A stretch of DNA of 34,408 nt, from positions 8,431 to 42,838 of IMG/VR virus record IMGVR_UViG_3300030430_003330; one strand, written 5' to 3'. This document shows positions 1 to 8,888 of the stretch, piece by piece (within the stretch, counting starts at the first letter, position 1; each line of letters begins with the position of its first letter). Source of the DNA: a virus. Below the pieces are notes generated by a model. That model did no database searches. It was not told the DNA's origin and saw only the letters and a program-made list of their open reading frames with translations. Made by a program: the position numbers and the translations under genes.

Positions 1-470
1 ATGGTAGCAATCACTTCATCGTCATTGATAATTCTGCACTCCGCATCATCACCTAACTTGAAACGAGCACCAGCATAACGGCCAATCAATACCCATTGTT
101 TTTCTTGACACCAAGGTTTGTCACCAAACTTAGCATCTTGATAACAAAGCGGACCCATTTTTACCACATACGCACAAACCGTAGAGAGTCTCTCTCTATC
201 AACCGTATCTTTTGTCATAATTATGCCCCCTTTTGAAACACCCATACCTGCAAATGGCAATATCAACATACGCCACCCTGTAGGTGTTGGCATTCTTTCT
301 AAGGCTGATTTATCTAAAAGTGTAGGATCTAGAACTTTAACTCCAGGATCTACGTAAGCTTTATCAATCTGTTCGCCAGTTTCTTGAACATTTTCTGATA
401 TTGCTTGATTTTCTTTTTCGATTTCTTTGGCAACGTGGTCAGGAACTACCACTTGTGTCGTCTTCGTCAT
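1..470 (-). CDS. groES: GroES-like co-chaperonin, 3' end outside the window
   Basis: Open frame from an ATG at 468-470 to the left edge, 156 codons visible. After about 50 unusual N-terminal residues it matches the Cpn10/GroES fold. PTGWRMLILPF fits the first strand, SKGGIIMTKDT fits the mobile loop with its hydrophobic GroEL-binding tripeptide, and VLIGRYAGARFKL and INDDEVIAT fit the C-terminal core strands. GroES caps GroEL during folding, and phage versions usually help fold the capsid protein with host GroEL. It overlaps the upstream gene by 32 bp at the end of the late operon. The long N-terminal extension and several cysteines are unlike cellular GroES. The family call is by motif; the missing C-terminus should be short. 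Confidence 0.82.
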   Translation of the reverse strand, partial: MTKTTQVVVPDHVAKEIEKENQAISENVQETGEQIDKAYVDPGVKVLDPTLLDKSALERMPTPTGWRMLILPFAGMGVSKGGIIMTKDTVDRERLSTVCAYVVKMGPLCYQDAKFGDKPWCQEKQWVLIGRYAGARFKLGDDAECRIINDDEVIAT

Positions 471-654
471 CTTCTATTACTTTTCCTAGCAGCTCTCTAA
501 GTTTACTCTCTACCTGGACCAGAGCTGTATATTGTCCACGTAAATACTCATACTGACCTATATCTTTGACACCTGCCAGTAATGTGTCTTTTACAGCTTC
601 TTGTTGTGCTCGAAGCTCTTTAAGTAGTTGTTCTCTTAACCAGAGTACCGACAT
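439..654 (-). CDS. Small coiled-coil late protein (71 aa)
   Basis: An unrecognised 71-residue protein. Its N-terminal two thirds is a charged helix rich in Leu, Glu, Gln and Arg, likely a coiled coil, and it ends in an acidic tail (EDDEDDTSGSS). The start ATG overlaps the stop of the preceding 54-aa gene by one base (TAATG), which suggests translational coupling. Its 3' end overlaps the groES-like gene by 32 bp. Its place between portal and co-chaperonin suggests a head-assembly role, but no function can be assigned. Confidence 0.75.
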   Translation of the reverse strand: MSVLWLREQLLKELRAQQEAVKDTLLAGVKDIGQYEYLRGQYTALVQVESKLRELLGKVIEDDEDDTSGSS

Positions 655-818
655 TAATAAACGCCTGAAAACTTAGTACCTGACTCTGCTATACCAGCGC
701 CTCGTACTTTACCCTTACCCATACCTGGTTGAGGGTTAGTGTTCACGGATACTTTTTGGCTCTTTTTAAGAGGAACGCTACCTTTATTACTGTAGCTTTG
801 TTTATTTTGTGCTTTCAT
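654..818 (-). CDS. Small basic conserved late protein (54 aa)
   Basis: A 54-codon frame from ATG 816-818 to TAA 654-656. The protein is Lys/Gly-rich and ends in a motif-like stretch (PGMGKGKVRGAGIAESGTKF) that I associate with small proteins beside portal genes in marine phages, from memory only. The stop shares one base with the next ATG. It fills the space between the portal gene and the 71-aa gene exactly, and the strand and spacing fit the operon. Function unknown; its basic, unstructured nature would suit a small virion or scaffold component. Confidence 0.7.
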   Translation of the reverse strand: MKAQNKQSYSNKGSVPLKKSQKVSVNTNPQPGMGKGKVRGAGIAESGTKFSGVY

Positions 819-835
819 TATTTTCGTATTATAAG

Positions 836-3301
836 TTACTTTTGATATTTTTGTATTAAATCTTGTATTTTAAGCTGTTTTTGCATTTCCATTCTTTCTC
901 TAGTGATATTAGCTTTTTCATCAGCTATTTCTTGTTGAGTTTGTATTCTTTGCACGTCAATTTGATCCTCTCTTAGAGCTTCATCCCTTCTTCTTTGTTG
1001 ATCTGCTATGAATTGTTGGTTTTCTTGCGCTAATTCTTGTCCTTTCAGGGCTAATTCTTGCCTTCTGATAGCTACTAATGGATCTTCGTCTGTTGGTGCA
1101 GATATTTTTTGCGTATATTCAGCCACTAATTCAGCCAAAATAGGTGCAGAGACTTGAGCAACCAGTTGTTGCATTTGCGCTTGCATTTTTGCTTGTTCTT
1201 TTTCAGGAATCTGCTGTAATTGTGCCACCATTTGATCGTATTGTTGTTTTAATTCAGGTGGTAGTTGCTGTAAAGCTATACCATCTGCTTTCATTTGCAA
1301 ATGTTGCATGATATGAGAGTGAATCATAGCTTGCACCGCCGCATTTGACTGCACAGGTGGAGTATTCAGCAGGCTCATATGTACTGAAATGTGGGCATCG
1401 TGGTTTTGTTCAGCAAAAGCTTGTGCAGGTTGCCCTAATAACAAAGTATTGTTTTCCATACCAGCTTCTATTGGTAAAGGTTCGCTTGATGGAGGTGGCA
1501 TAAGTAGTTGATCAGGGTTTTCTACACCTATAGCTGCATACATACGACGATATGATTCATAAATACCGTTTGGTCCATGGATTTGTGGGTTAGAATTTAC
1601 TAATTGCATCATTTCTTGGGCCATAGCTATTCTTTGAGCGGTAGAAAAAATATCAGGGTTAGAAACAGGGATAATATCTACCCTATTATTGAAGTCATCA
1701 GCACCAACTTCTTGATTACCGTCAGGTGTCATATAAGGATATTCATTTGGTAGGTATTCTTGAAACACATTAGATAAGATTTTGAACTCTTTTCTTTGGG
1801 CATTATGTAATCTTTTGTGTATGGCTGATAAAACTTTTGTAGATCGCTCTAACAAAGCCATTGTGGTACCTACTGGTGCTTGTGGATTACCCTGTCCTGT
1901 ATTGATTTCTGCTATAGAAGCAAAAGTTTTACCTGAATCTACTAATATTCCTAGTAAATTCAACAAAGTACTACTCGGTTCTTTGAAAGGTAAGGGTTGA
2001 ATGGACTCTCTGAGAGAACCACCAGGGGCATCCACATCTCTGAACTCTCCAGGCTGTAAGGGTGTATCTTCGTCCCTTATCCTAATACCTCTTGTCTTAA
2101 ACCCAGCAGGCAGGTTTGCAAGGGTACCTGCATCAATCAATTGCCTCATTATGGACGTGGATGCCTTTGAAAGTCCACCGATCATATGTGTTAGGCCAAA
2201 ACCATAAAAGCCTAGCCCAGGCAAAAATTTGAAATGTACAAAATACTCTACTTTGTTTTTTAAAGGGTCATTTTCTTTGAAGTTTCTTCTAATTGAAAGG
2301 ACTTGATTAGAATTAGAATCTATTGTAACTATGTAAGGCAACTTTATGCCTGTAGGCCCATTTTCATCTACATCTTCAAACCCAGCTAAATCTAAGTTAG
2401 TGTGTATTTCGTATAGTATGGCGACTTCACTATCATCATAGCTTGATTGCATACCTGTAAGTTCTTCTATTTCTTCGTTGACAGTATTAGTTTGTTCAGC
2501 ATCGTCGCCTAGTTCTACTTTTATGTCTCTATAGAATCCTGAGTTTTGTAATTTTTTTACTTCGTTTTCTGAAAGTTTAACTATATTGGTTATCCTGTTA
2601 CACGATTCTAAGTCTGTTGTGTAGTAGGGCACTAACAAATCTTCAGGCGCAACAAATTTTGATACCGCTCTCCCCAGCGTTTCATCGTAATATATTTTTT
2701 TAAATGCTGATCCAGCTAGTGGTAAATAAAATAATAGTTGATCTAGTTCTTGATCGTATTCTTCCATTTTATGAACTATTTGGTAATTCATAAATTCTTT
2801 GACTCTTTGTGCTTGCAGTTCCGCATTAGAATCATAATTACCTAAGACTTGTGTTTTGACAGGACCCCCTGCAGGTAATAATTCTTTGTAAGCTTGAGCT
2901 TGGAAAGAAGTGACTGCTTCACCTAATAAAGGATGTATGACACCTGAGGCACCTTCAAACGGTTCACTACGATCTTCATCAAACTTCATACCCAGGTATT
3001 TCAGACCGTCTTTATAAGTTTTTTCCCAATCTTCTCTAGAAGATCTATCGGCATCAATACCAGCCATCAAGTCTTTTGCTATTTTATTTAATTCAGTTTC
3101 TGACAAGAACTCTGCTAAATTATCGTCGAAGCCTGACTCAAGTGTTTCGACCATATCTTCTTCTAAAACTGCACTACCGTCTTCCATCATGACAAACCCT
3201 TCTTCGTCAGGAGATTGCACTAATTCAACATTTTCTAAAAATTCTTGCTCTTCGGGTGTGCTCGCCACTATCGGGGTGCCGTCTTGTCTTTCGATTGCCA
3301 T
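836..3301 (-). CDS. Portal protein, P22-like family (821 aa)
   Basis: The portal forms the dodecameric ring at the phage head vertex through which terminase packages DNA. After an acidic N-terminus (about residues 1-75) comes a core beginning DRSSREDWEKTYKDGLKYLG and continuing with SEPFEGASGVIHPLL, typical of the P22-type portals of short-tailed phages. The last 140 residues are very Gln-rich and helical, recalling the C-terminal barrel of the P22 portal. At 821 aa it is longer than the T7-type portal and in the P22-type range. Its ATG overlaps the stop of the 59-aa gene by one base, and terL lies just beyond that gene, the usual packaging order. The family call is by recognition, not a search. 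Confidence 0.88.
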   Translation of the reverse strand: MAIERQDGTPIVASTPEEQEFLENVELVQSPDEEGFVMMEDGSAVLEEDMVETLESGFDDNLAEFLSETELNKIAKDLMAGIDADRSSREDWEKTYKDGLKYLGMKFDEDRSEPFEGASGVIHPLLGEAVTSFQAQAYKELLPAGGPVKTQVLGNYDSNAELQAQRVKEFMNYQIVHKMEEYDQELDQLLFYLPLAGSAFKKIYYDETLGRAVSKFVAPEDLLVPYYTTDLESCNRITNIVKLSENEVKKLQNSGFYRDIKVELGDDAEQTNTVNEEIEELTGMQSSYDDSEVAILYEIHTNLDLAGFEDVDENGPTGIKLPYIVTIDSNSNQVLSIRRNFKENDPLKNKVEYFVHFKFLPGLGFYGFGLTHMIGGLSKASTSIMRQLIDAGTLANLPAGFKTRGIRIRDEDTPLQPGEFRDVDAPGGSLRESIQPLPFKEPSSTLLNLLGILVDSGKTFASIAEINTGQGNPQAPVGTTMALLERSTKVLSAIHKRLHNAQRKEFKILSNVFQEYLPNEYPYMTPDGNQEVGADDFNNRVDIIPVSNPDIFSTAQRIAMAQEMMQLVNSNPQIHGPNGIYESYRRMYAAIGVENPDQLLMPPPSSEPLPIEAGMENNTLLLGQPAQAFAEQNHDAHISVHMSLLNTPPVQSNAAVQAMIHSHIMQHLQMKADGIALQQLPPELKQQYDQMVAQLQQIPEKEQAKMQAQMQQLVAQVSAPILAELVAEYTQKISAPTDEDPLVAIRRQELALKGQELAQENQQFIADQQRRRDEALREDQIDVQRIQTQQEIADEKANITRERMEMQKQLKIQDLIQKYQK

Positions 3302-3480
3302 TAATGTATTTCTTTTTCCTCGTAGCTAGTTATATCCATATAAGGAAACATCTCGCCAACTAATTTCAATTTTAGTTCTTTTGCTTGTATGTTAGCAACC
3401 TCTAATGACCGAGCCATAATTAATGGCCCGTCTTTGATTTTGCCATCTACTTCATATTCAGTCATGTAAAAATTTAACAT
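3301..3480 (-). CDS. Small protein between terL and portal (59 aa)
   Basis: A 59-codon frame from ATG 3478-3480 to TAA 3301-3303, sharing one base with the portal ATG. The protein begins MLNFYMTEYEVDGKIKDG, so a start at the second Met (residue 6) is possible. It is a mixed alpha/beta-looking soluble protein with no motif I recognise. It is separated from the terL stop by one base. Size, strand and coupling support a real gene of the packaging module; the function is unknown. Confidence 0.72.
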   Translation of the reverse strand: MLNFYMTEYEVDGKIKDGPLIMARSLEVANIQAKELKLKLVGEMFPYMDITSYEEKEIH

Positions 3481-3481
3481 A

Positions 3482-4942
3482 TTAATAATATACTCTCTTT
3501 ATTGGCGCTTTGTCTTCATCATCGTAGTCAGTACCAAGCGAAACCAAACCTCCCTCACGAAAACGCATCAAAGCTTGAGTCATTGTATCACAGAGATCAT
3601 CATGTGCCGAAAATGGAAACGAAGCACACTCTTCGATCATGTCATCAGCGAAACCTTTTTTAGGTGCCCAGACTAAGCCTGATTCAAAGATTGGCGCTAC
3701 CGCATGCATACGTGAATGTTTATCATGTCCTCTAGATGGTGAATAGTTTACAACAGGAATACCCAACCGACGTAACTCATGTGTTAGGGGTGTGCCTGAA
3801 GCTTTCGCTTCGATCAGAACCATATCAGGATCCCAGTATTTATATTCATCCATAGCTATTTTTTTAAGATCGGGAAAGTCCCAACGCCCTTTTTGACAAT
3901 CAAGTAAAATAATAGAATCGGGCGCACCATCAGTAGGCCGAAACACACCCCAAGTAGATATGGCGCTGAAGTCGGCTGTTTGTTTTTTACTGTAAGCCGT
4001 ATCATAAGATTGTATTATATACTGAACCGCAGGCAGACTATCGTGTTCCCATTCATTCCACCACTCTCGTTTGATGATAGAACCCTCTTCAGCGGTAGGG
4101 GTCTGCATCCATTGAGCGTTCCATTTGATATTAGGTAAAGAGGCCTTAACTTTTTGTAGTTCTTCTAACGGCCAAAACTCAGGCCATAAAGGTTTTTCTG
4201 TATCAGGAAAAATAGCGGGAAACTCGATCACCTCCCATTGATCGGCAAGGGGTTCTTTTTGCGCATCTAATAATCTTTGCGTCAAATCAATCTGACTCCA
4301 TCTAGTCATCACTAAAACTATAGCTCCTTTCGGTTGCAAACGTTGTCGAGGTCCAGAAGTATACCATTCCCAAGCACCTTCCATAGCAGTCATACTTAAG
4401 GCATCTTGTTCGGAATGTGGATCATCAATAATGAGTAAGTCCGCACCACGTCCTGTAATAGCTCCGCCGACACCAGCAGCAAAGTACTCGCCTCCTTTAT
4501 TGGTTTCCCATCGCCCAGCAGATTTTGAATCAGCGGACAGAGTCACATCAGGAAAGATACCTGCATATTCTTCAGTATCCATCAAGTTTCTGACTTTACG
4601 GCCAAACCTGACAGCTAGCTCGCCTGTGTGTGTGGTCTGCATAATCTTCTTATTAGGAAAGCGGCCCATAACCCAAGCAGGAAAGTAAGTAGAAGCAAAC
4701 TCAGACTTAGTATGTCTAGGTGGCATGTTGACGATCAAACGGTTAATCTTGCCTGTCGCAATATCTTCCAGCTTTTGGGCAAATATTTTATGATGTCGGC
4801 CACAGATGAACTCAGGCCAGATGTGCTCAATAAAATCCATAAAACCTTCTTGACAGGTTTCTTGTTTTTTAAGCAACTCTAGTCGTTCTTTTAGTAGCAG
4901 CGCCTCTCTAAGCTCGGCATCTGATAAGCTTTGTAATGTCAT
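3482..4942 (-). CDS. terL: Terminase large subunit (486 aa)
   Basis: The packaging motor: an ATPase that pumps DNA through the portal and a nuclease that cuts genome ends. The N-terminal ATPase has a Walker A-like PPRHTKS at residues 74-80 and Walker B LLIIDD at about 169-174. The C-terminal RNase H-like nuclease has its acidic residues in QSYDTAYS (D314), VLIEAKASG (E378) and AHDDLCD (about 448-452). All key positions are present and the length is typical. The start ATG overlaps the stop of the 736-aa gene by four bases (ATGA). The small subunit is not next to it but about 8 kb away at 13033-13602. Confidence 0.95.
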   Translation of the reverse strand: MTLQSLSDAELREALLLKERLELLKKQETCQEGFMDFIEHIWPEFICGRHHKIFAQKLEDIATGKINRLIVNMPPRHTKSEFASTYFPAWVMGRFPNKKIMQTTHTGELAVRFGRKVRNLMDTEEYAGIFPDVTLSADSKSAGRWETNKGGEYFAAGVGGAITGRGADLLIIDDPHSEQDALSMTAMEGAWEWYTSGPRQRLQPKGAIVLVMTRWSQIDLTQRLLDAQKEPLADQWEVIEFPAIFPDTEKPLWPEFWPLEELQKVKASLPNIKWNAQWMQTPTAEEGSIIKREWWNEWEHDSLPAVQYIIQSYDTAYSKKQTADFSAISTWGVFRPTDGAPDSIILLDCQKGRWDFPDLKKIAMDEYKYWDPDMVLIEAKASGTPLTHELRRLGIPVVNYSPSRGHDKHSRMHAVAPIFESGLVWAPKKGFADDMIEECASFPFSAHDDLCDTMTQALMRFREGGLVSLGTDYDDEDKAPIKRVYY

Positions 4943-7149
4943 AAATTATCTAATAAAGATTGTATTCTTGCAGGCCCTCCATCTTTGAAAGCATCAATTG
5001 TTTTACCTTTAGCTAATGCTTCTCGGACAGCGTCTAAATTAATTTGCATGTTATCTAGATCAACCTCGACGTTTTCATAATTATTAATTTTTGGATTGAA
5101 AATAGACAAAGTTTCTTTGTCGCCATCGGTTTTGTAAACACTACCAAAAGGCAAATCTAACTCTTTTGATATTTTCATCATCTCTTTAAAAATATCGTCG
5201 TAATAATTAAATACCCCTAGCTTACCAGCATCACCACCCTGTATTTCGCCAGAGCTATAAATTCTGTCCAAAGGTATTTCTAGAACTTTTTTATCCGTAT
5301 TTTGTGCAGTTTCATTGATGATAGACCTTATAGGCAGTTTATGTGTTTGGCTGGTATTTTTCTTAGCGTAAGGATCTTTTTTGTACACCAACTTACTATC
5401 ATCAAAACTCACATTCTTAATAGCATCCTCTATACTGTCTAAATCCATTTTTTTCAAAATACCAAATCTATCAACTGGCAGCTTTGTATTACCATAATAT
5501 TCTGGATCTAACACAAAAATTTCATCTTCTGTTTGTCTTAAAACGTCGCTATCATAAAATAAGTTTCTTTGAGATATACGGTTTTGTCCTGGGGCTAAAT
5601 CACTATAATCGGCGACAAACCTAGGATTAACAGCACCTTGAAAAAAACCCTCATTGAATAAAACTTCATTCTCTCTTTTCAGTAGGGCTTTTAGTTGTTC
5701 AGTAATTTGGTCACGTTTGCCTAAATCTTTGATTACCTTTTCAACCTTAGGGTTGAAAGGTTTATTGCCTATTACGTTTTTTTCTGCCTCAGTTAGTCTG
5801 CTTTTTGGTAAAGCACTATCACCTGACTTAACTATATTACCTGTGGCATCTAATTGGTAATCTTCAAATAGCAAATTGAAAGTTTCGTCTTTATTAATAT
5901 CTTTTATATTTTTGTTAGTTTCTTCACCTATTGCTTTTAGTTCTTTTAACTTTTCTTGTATCTCTTCGTTTATTTTTATTTCGGGTTTTTCAAAAGGATT
6001 ATTAGAAAAAGGATTCTTTTTATACTGTTCTGAAAGAGCTCTTCTTTCCTTTTGCGCTTTGCCTAGTTCTTCAACGTAATCACTTTGAATCCTATTGATT
6101 CTTATTACATTTGGATTATCAGGATCTGCAACAACAGAGTCAAAAGCAATAGTATTGTCATTGACTTTATAATCTGGTGGACTAGCATCAAATAAATCGT
6201 AAGTATGTTCAAAACTATTTTTACTACCGTCTACTCCTTTCACGCCGTACAGTCTTCTTTTTGCACCAGTTACAGTATCGAGGCCAGCAGATGAGCCAAT
6301 TTGTCTATCATTTGGACCTAGTGTACGGACATTAATGGCCTCAGGCATTTTATTGGTCATGTAAAGATCCAAGCCACCTGGAGTAGCTATATCCTTACCT
6401 TCTGTGAAAGCGGAAAAGAAACTACGAACTTCTGGAGTCAAAACAATTCTATCACCACTAAACTTACCTGGTTTGACATCCTCGATTACATCCAACATTC
6501 TGAGTTCACCCACTTTATCAGGATTGGCTTTGACCAATCTAGTGACAAGCTTTCTTAATGACTGAGGCTTATCGGATTTCATTTCACGCAAAGTTTTTAG
6601 GTTGGGTGAGGAAAGACCTATACTTACACCCTCTAACTTCGTGCCTGTGTACTCATTAGGTTTTCTTTTTACTAAATCTGTAGGAGGTCCACCAGCTGGC
6701 ATCTCAGGATCTGTTTTAGCGACTCGACCTAAGCTTTTACCTACTTTACCTGCTGCTCCAGCGACTGGGCCAACAATTGGCAACAAGGAAGCACCAGCTA
6801 AACCTGAGAGGGCTAAGTTACCTAAACCACCTAAGGTATCATCTTGTTCAAACCTTTCACCTGCTCTAGTTTTAAATTCACCAACTTCGAAGGCTGCAAT
6901 AGCATCTCCTAAACCAGGTGTTAACAAAATAGTGATTTGATCTAAAACTGGTAATTCTTCAAAGACACGATAAGCTGCTCGATTCTTACCTTCTGAGGTT
7001 AAAGATTTTATTTCAGATATTTTCTCATCAAAAAATTGTTTCTTTTCTGCTTTTCTATCTAAAAGTTGTTTGTAGGCTGGACTTTTTTCAGCTAATTTTT
7101 GTCTAGTTTCAGCTAAACGTTCTTTGGTAGTTTTTCTGGGAGTAGCCAT
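4939..7149 (-). CDS. Large probable virion protein (736 aa)
   Basis: Not recognised by family. The first 55 residues are a Lys/Glu-rich helix. Residues about 105-145 are a Gly/Ala/Leu-rich hydrophobic stretch (ALSGLAGASLLPIVGPVAGA) that could contact membrane. The rest is mixed alpha/beta with an acidic C-terminal third. It ends with FKDGGPARIQSLLDNL, whose FKDGG resembles short double-glycine motifs in other proteins of this phage. Lying between terL and two small late genes in the late operon, it is probably packaged or structural, for example a protein ejected with the DNA, or an enzyme of unknown type carried in the virion. Coding is certain, function is inference. Confidence 0.8.
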   Translation of the reverse strand: MATPRKTTKERLAETRQKLAEKSPAYKQLLDRKAEKKQFFDEKISEIKSLTSEGKNRAAYRVFEELPVLDQITILLTPGLGDAIAAFEVGEFKTRAGERFEQDDTLGGLGNLALSGLAGASLLPIVGPVAGAAGKVGKSLGRVAKTDPEMPAGGPPTDLVKRKPNEYTGTKLEGVSIGLSSPNLKTLREMKSDKPQSLRKLVTRLVKANPDKVGELRMLDVIEDVKPGKFSGDRIVLTPEVRSFFSAFTEGKDIATPGGLDLYMTNKMPEAINVRTLGPNDRQIGSSAGLDTVTGAKRRLYGVKGVDGSKNSFEHTYDLFDASPPDYKVNDNTIAFDSVVADPDNPNVIRINRIQSDYVEELGKAQKERRALSEQYKKNPFSNNPFEKPEIKINEEIQEKLKELKAIGEETNKNIKDINKDETFNLLFEDYQLDATGNIVKSGDSALPKSRLTEAEKNVIGNKPFNPKVEKVIKDLGKRDQITEQLKALLKRENEVLFNEGFFQGAVNPRFVADYSDLAPGQNRISQRNLFYDSDVLRQTEDEIFVLDPEYYGNTKLPVDRFGILKKMDLDSIEDAIKNVSFDDSKLVYKKDPYAKKNTSQTHKLPIRSIINETAQNTDKKVLEIPLDRIYSSGEIQGGDAGKLGVFNYYDDIFKEMMKISKELDLPFGSVYKTDGDKETLSIFNPKINNYENVEVDLDNMQINLDAVREALAKGKTIDAFKDGGPARIQSLLDNL

Positions 7150-7154
7150 TCATA

Positions 7155-8087
7155 TTATTGATTGTCAAAGAAATCTTGTACTTCTTTTGTATTGTAAGGT
7201 TTAAATCTGTATTCAAATGTTGGCTCACCAGCTGCAACTGCTGCTTCCATACTCTGTTTTAAACCTGGTAAGCTAAATACTCTATCTGGTCTACCTGAGA
7301 GTTCTGCTGTTAAGAAATTTTGTAGTTGGTACATATCAGGGGTAAATTTAGAAATACTGTAATCTAAACCAGAGTAAAAAGGATCTTGATACTGAGGAAA
7401 ACGACCTACTGCTGCTCTGACATCTGGATCAAGTGCCAATAAACCTAAACCTGCAATACCACCACCCAAACCAACTCTGCCAAGACGACCGAGCATTTTT
7501 AAATTTCTTCTAGCGCTTTTGTCCATACGTTTTTGTGCATCTGCCTCACCACCTTCTTGATAGCCCATACGCTCGACAACTTCAGGTGCTTCTTTGGCTA
7601 AAGCAGCTAAACCCTCGTTGGGATATTCTTTCTCTGCATCCACATCTCCACCATCTTTCATACCCATAACCATTTTAGGCGGTTGACCTGCTGACATAAA
7701 ATTAGGCATACCCATATTGGCACCCATCATAGGTTTTGGCGGTAGTGGTGCTATATCAGGTGGTAGTAAAGCAGCGTTACCACCTGTCATAAGTGGGGCA
7801 GTTCCTACCTGAGGTGGTTGTTTGGGTAGAGACCTAAATCGAGGCATGATATCAAGGCTAGCTCCTGCTTGAGGAATAGGTAGATCGTTAACATCACGAT
7901 CACCTAGCATAGGTAAACTAGCAAGACCCATACCAGGCATCATAAATTTTCTGCCCATACCACGCATATTTTTAAGGTTACGTATCCTTTCCATAAGTTG
8001 TGGTCTTTGTCTTAAAAAACCACCCATTCGATTAGCTAACATAGGTTTTCTCTGTCTTATTTTTTTCAGCAAATTACGAAAAAACAT
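7155..8087 (-). CDS. Low-complexity probable virion protein (310 aa)
   Basis: An unrecognised 310-residue protein. The N-terminal 60 residues are very Arg/Met-rich and basic. Residues about 70-145 are Pro/Met/Gly-rich and disordered-looking. Two double-glycine motifs follow (MKDGGDVD and YQEGGEAD) around PNEGLAALAKEAPEVVERMG. A Gly/Leu hydrophobic helix (GRVGLGGGIAGLGLLAL, about 205-223) precedes a folded-looking C-terminus. This layout of basic tail, disordered middle and amphipathic helix suits a DNA-associated internal virion protein in marine phages. The start overlaps the preceding stop by one base. Function is inferred from position only. Confidence 0.75.
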   Translation of the reverse strand: MFFRNLLKKIRQRKPMLANRMGGFLRQRPQLMERIRNLKNMRGMGRKFMMPGMGLASLPMLGDRDVNDLPIPQAGASLDIMPRFRSLPKQPPQVGTAPLMTGGNAALLPPDIAPLPPKPMMGANMGMPNFMSAGQPPKMVMGMKDGGDVDAEKEYPNEGLAALAKEAPEVVERMGYQEGGEADAQKRMDKSARRNLKMLGRLGRVGLGGGIAGLGLLALDPDVRAAVGRFPQYQDPFYSGLDYSISKFTPDMYQLQNFLTAELSGRPDRVFSLPGLKQSMEAAVAAGEPTFEYRFKPYNTKEVQDFFDNQ

Positions 8088-8356
8088 TAGATGTTGATGC
8101 CTAGATCGTTATTTTCAGAAAATAATTGTTCAGCAAATTCCAACTGCTCCATAGTAATACCTAGATCTGCTAGCATTTGCATGATTTCTTCTTCAGTAGC
8201 GCCCTGAGCCATAAGCTGTTCTATAACCGCTTTGATCTCCATAAGAGATTGTTTAGCCATCTGTTTTTCTTGTGCTGATAAATTATCTATCTCTGCTTGT
8301 ATTTGATCAGGTGCCGTCATGCCTGAGAGTTCCTGATTCATCATTTGAGGTTCCAT
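8087..8356 (-). CDS. Small acidic late protein, first gene of the late operon (89 aa)
   Basis: An acidic, Met/Gln-rich helical protein of 89 residues with a UBA-like stretch (GATEEEIMQMLADLGITMEQ) that could form a small helical bundle. Function unknown. It is the first gene of the leftward late block. No Shine-Dalgarno sequence precedes its ATG (8354-8356), and a good -10 box ends nine bases upstream, so its mRNA is probably leaderless. Its TAA overlaps the ATG of the next gene by one base. It may be a scaffold-like or regulatory late protein, but nothing in the sequence decides this. Confidence 0.75.
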   Translation of the reverse strand: MEPQMMNQELSGMTAPDQIQAEIDNLSAQEKQMAKQSLMEIKAVIEQLMAQGATEEEIMQMLADLGITMEQLEFAEQLFSENNDLGINI

Positions 8357-8364
8357 AATCGAAT

Positions 8365-8392
8365 AGTATACGGATAAGAATCATTTTGCAAG
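8365..8392 (-). promoter_or_regulatory. Probable late promoter
   Basis: On the minus strand, -10 TATACT (8370 to 8365) with a weak -35 TTGCAA or CTTGCA 15-16 bases upstream. The expected start site is about 8356-8358, at the ATG of the first late gene. It is the only promoter-like element seen between the early and late leftward genes. Confidence 0.55.
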
Positions 8393-8690
8393 GGCAGGCT
8401 ACTGCAGTTGTGGAGAAGAGCTAAAATTTTATAATAGCTGACAACAGTAGCCCAACCTATAAAAATATAACATATCTACCCCCCCTGTATGGGACCCTTT
8501 GTAAAAAAAATGGTTTTTGTATGTGAGAAACCTTGTGTAAAGTATTGTGTATATACCCGTAGGGCAAAAATGGGTGTCCTCATCTAAAAAAACCCGTTTG
8601 CCTTCCCGACGCCGTCGGCAAATAGAGTCCCAATAACGACGAAAGGACAGCCGAAGCTGTCCCATCAGGAGTAACCCTTTAGTCGTCTAT
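8393..8690. promoter_or_regulatory. Non-coding early/late junction
   Basis: About 300 bases without a convincing gene. On the plus strand it holds a TATTGTGT box (8543-8550; ACACAATA on minus), a CCCGAC/GTCGG inverted repeat around 8605-8617 inside a wider TTTGCC/GGCAAA pair, and a perfect hairpin GGACAGC-CGAA-GCTGTCC at 8645-8662 just after the early gene stop. The hairpin has no U-tract in either direction. The box and GTCGGG element recur in three other early intergenic regions. Confidence 0.5.
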
Positions 8691-8888
8691 TTAATTTTCA
8701 CCTCTCGCCTCCCGTTGTTTTCTATACCTCTCGAACTCTTTATCGTAGGCGAGCATATCTTTTATTCGTTGCATAACAACTCTATCGTTACAAATGTCAC
8801 AACATCTACCATCTTCAGCAAGCGGATCAGGGTTGTGACCATAACCTTTAAAGTGAATACCACAAAGGACACAATTATGTTCTTCCAT
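8691..8888 (-). CDS. Small zinc-finger protein (65 aa)
   Basis: I chose the ATG at 8886-8888 because GGAGG lies eight bases upstream and the ATG shares a base with the preceding stop; an upstream in-frame start would add five residues. Cys6-x2-Cys9 (NCVLCG) and Cys30-x2-Cys33 (CCDICN) form a probable four-cysteine zinc site, joined by a Pro/Asp loop (NPDPLAEDGRC). The C-terminal half is a charged helix. Small zinc-knuckle proteins like this are common in phage early regions; this one may bind DNA, RNA or a host protein. Its target is unknown. Confidence 0.75.
   Translation of the reverse strand: MEEHNCVLCGIHFKGYGHNPDPLAEDGRCCDICNDRVVMQRIKDMLAYDKEFERYRKQREARGEN

Noticed and set aside
6602-6940. 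Frames opposite the large minus-strand genes (such as this Pro/Ala-rich one)
   Set aside because: They lie wholly antisense to well-supported genes and have the biased composition of shadow frames.
8645-8662. Hairpin as an intrinsic terminator
   Set aside because: Stem and CGAA loop are good, but no U-tract follows in either direction.
8429-8665. A 78-codon frame on the minus strand in the early/late junction
   Set aside because: Odd composition (Arg/Cys/Tyr runs), no ribosome site, and it covers hairpins and a repeated regulatory box that occur in other non-coding regions.
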